From: Chrysomallon squamiferum
Lineage: Eukaryota > Mollusca > Gastropoda > Neomphalida > Peltospiridae
Reading direction: 5' to 3'
Length of the DNA stretch: 62,000 nucleotides
Assembly (NCBI GenBank): GCA_012295275.1
Contig: CM022674.1
Location: 12,889,864 to 12,951,863 of the forward strand
Numbering within the stretch: the stretch's first letter is position 1; each line of letters begins with the position of its first letter. Shown here piece after piece: positions 61,208-62,000 of this stretch. The notes beneath the pieces were generated by a model. That model was given only the letters and a program-made list of their open reading frames with translations, did not search any database and was not told where the DNA came from. The translations under genes and the position numbers were made by a program.

Positions 61208-61312
61208 ATGTCGGCTTTAGATATTTTGAGAAGACATTTGTCCAGTGTCAAAACGCCTGTAGGGGGAGAAAAAGTGTACAAAGATGAATGCGTTTACTCT
61301 TTTGACAATCCA
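61208..61312 (+). CDS. USP5: USP5 coding exon 1
   Basis: 35 codons ending CCA/GTTAGT (phase 0). A TTTCAG at 61186-61191 may be the acceptor of this exon, in which case the first exon and promoter lie further upstream, nearer the CDCA3 promoter candidate. Confidence 0.85.
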
Positions 61313-61895
61313 GTTAGTTTGTTATTTATGTGATGATTTTGTCTGTTTTCGATACAATAATTACTCGTTTTGTTCTTGAACTTTGTTTTATTTTATTTCT
61401 GCAGTTATCCTCGATGTATATTCATTTTTTTACTTTCATTTACATTTTCGTATTTAATGTATTTAATTATTTTTACTTGAAATAATAAAGGTTAATTCTG
61501 ATATTGTAGATAAGTTTATAACTAACGTCCTCTTATTTCTAAATTATCAAATTTCAAACAATCGATGTGAATCTAAAGTTTAAATTATATTTTGGTCATT
61601 GTCTTTAATAATATAAAAATAACTTTTAATCTTCTTTATTCAAAGTCATTTATTAATATGCTGGGTTGTTTTTTTGCATCTTAAATCGTTTTCCTTTTTA
61701 TAATTAAAATATATATTTATAAAAAGATTTATGCTATAGATTTACATATTTATTATTATTAATTTACAGGAAAGTGAAAATGGACTGTATGTTTGTATGA
61801 AAACATTTTTAGGATTTGGAAAGAAACATGTCATGAGACATTTTCAGAAAACAGGGAATGCAGTGTATTTGAACATAAAGAGAATCAGAAAAGAG
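61208..61895 (+). CDS. USP5: USP5 (isopeptidase T), 5' part, two coding exons, truncated by window end
   Basis: Joined exons 61208-61312 and 61770-61895 give the first 77 residues; the donor after 61895 shows that the gene continues beyond the window. USP5 is a cytosolic deubiquitinase that disassembles free polyubiquitin chains. The visible part is the start of the N-terminal variant zinc-finger region: [13 protein letters not shown] followed by [15 protein letters not shown] and [12 protein letters not shown], which lines up closely with human USP5 (KDEC.FSFD.PES..GLY.CM.TFLGFG). The catalytic domain is not in the window. The ATG at 61208 is chosen because the peptide then starts like the family; an upstream in-frame ATG runs through an ATT microsatellite. 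Confidence 0.9.
61770..61895 (+). CDS. USP5: USP5 coding exon 2
   Basis: 42 codons between acceptor TTTACAG and donor GAG/GTAAGC, phase 0 on both sides. No start codon of its own; identified by reading through the splice sites. Confidence 0.9.
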
Positions 61896-62000
61896 GTAAG
61901 CTGTGTAATGCTTCAGCTGCATCACCCTGTACTCATTCTTGTCTGATGTGGTTTTACAGAAAGTTGCACATTAAAACAAATAATAGTAATAATTTGAGAA

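Overview
The window looks like cephalopod (most likely octopus) genomic DNA. It is AT-rich, very dense in microsatellites (CT, GTAT, GATA, CTA/GTA, ATT, GGAT tracts) and its real genes are eukaryotic in structure. Three things point to an octopus: a tandem array of intronless Cys-loop receptor genes of the chemotactile-receptor type, spliced genes with GT-AG introns, and a head-to-head CDCA3/USP5 gene pair. The species call is inference; no database search was possible.

Layout. 1-14.6 kb is gene-poor and repeat-rich, with only a few orphan exon candidates (about 1229-1262, 5292-5405, 11776-11830) and no recognisable complete gene. 14.6-49.0 kb is a tandem array on the + strand of seven copies of one receptor gene (starts at 17815, 23961, 31587, 34761, 37905, 43204 and 47370). 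Six encode intact 386-residue proteins. The third is broken by a 2-base insertion and has also lost its TATA box. Each copy carries the same compact leader: a TATA element, then a 17-codon (19 in copy 1) upstream ORF that ends at or just before the receptor start codon. Two kinds of spacer ('long' and 'short') alternate, and several genes have one kind upstream and the other downstream, so crossovers or conversions have occurred within or next to the genes. One long unit (26.7-28.5 kb) is a ghost that has lost its receptor gene. A 724-bp Tigger/pogo-like MITE with a TA duplication sits in one copy of a 287-bp tandem duplication behind copy 6.

At 50200-50751 lies an intronless dihydrofolate reductase gene. 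It sits in about 2.7 kb of unrelated DNA, and a receptor-unit spacer remnant (51.65-52.02 kb) follows it. 52.0-56.5 kb shows no gene I can support.

56510-59820 on the - strand is a four-coding-exon gene recognised as CDCA3 (Tome-1): two DPRSPT/RTPI motifs, a C-terminal KEN box and an N-terminal myristoylation-type start. 61208-61895 on the + strand holds the first two coding exons of USP5 (isopeptidase T), which runs off the window. The two genes are divergent, as in human 12p13, and the interval between them contains a CCAAT/E2F/CHR-like cluster.

The most interesting signal is the pattern of difference within the receptor array. Residues that differ between near-identical copies fall at positions that align with the classical ligand-contact loops D, E and C of nicotinic receptors, plus one codon in the M2-M3 coupling loop that takes four residues in seven copies (four in the six intact ones). 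This looks like a young tandem family diversifying its binding pocket.
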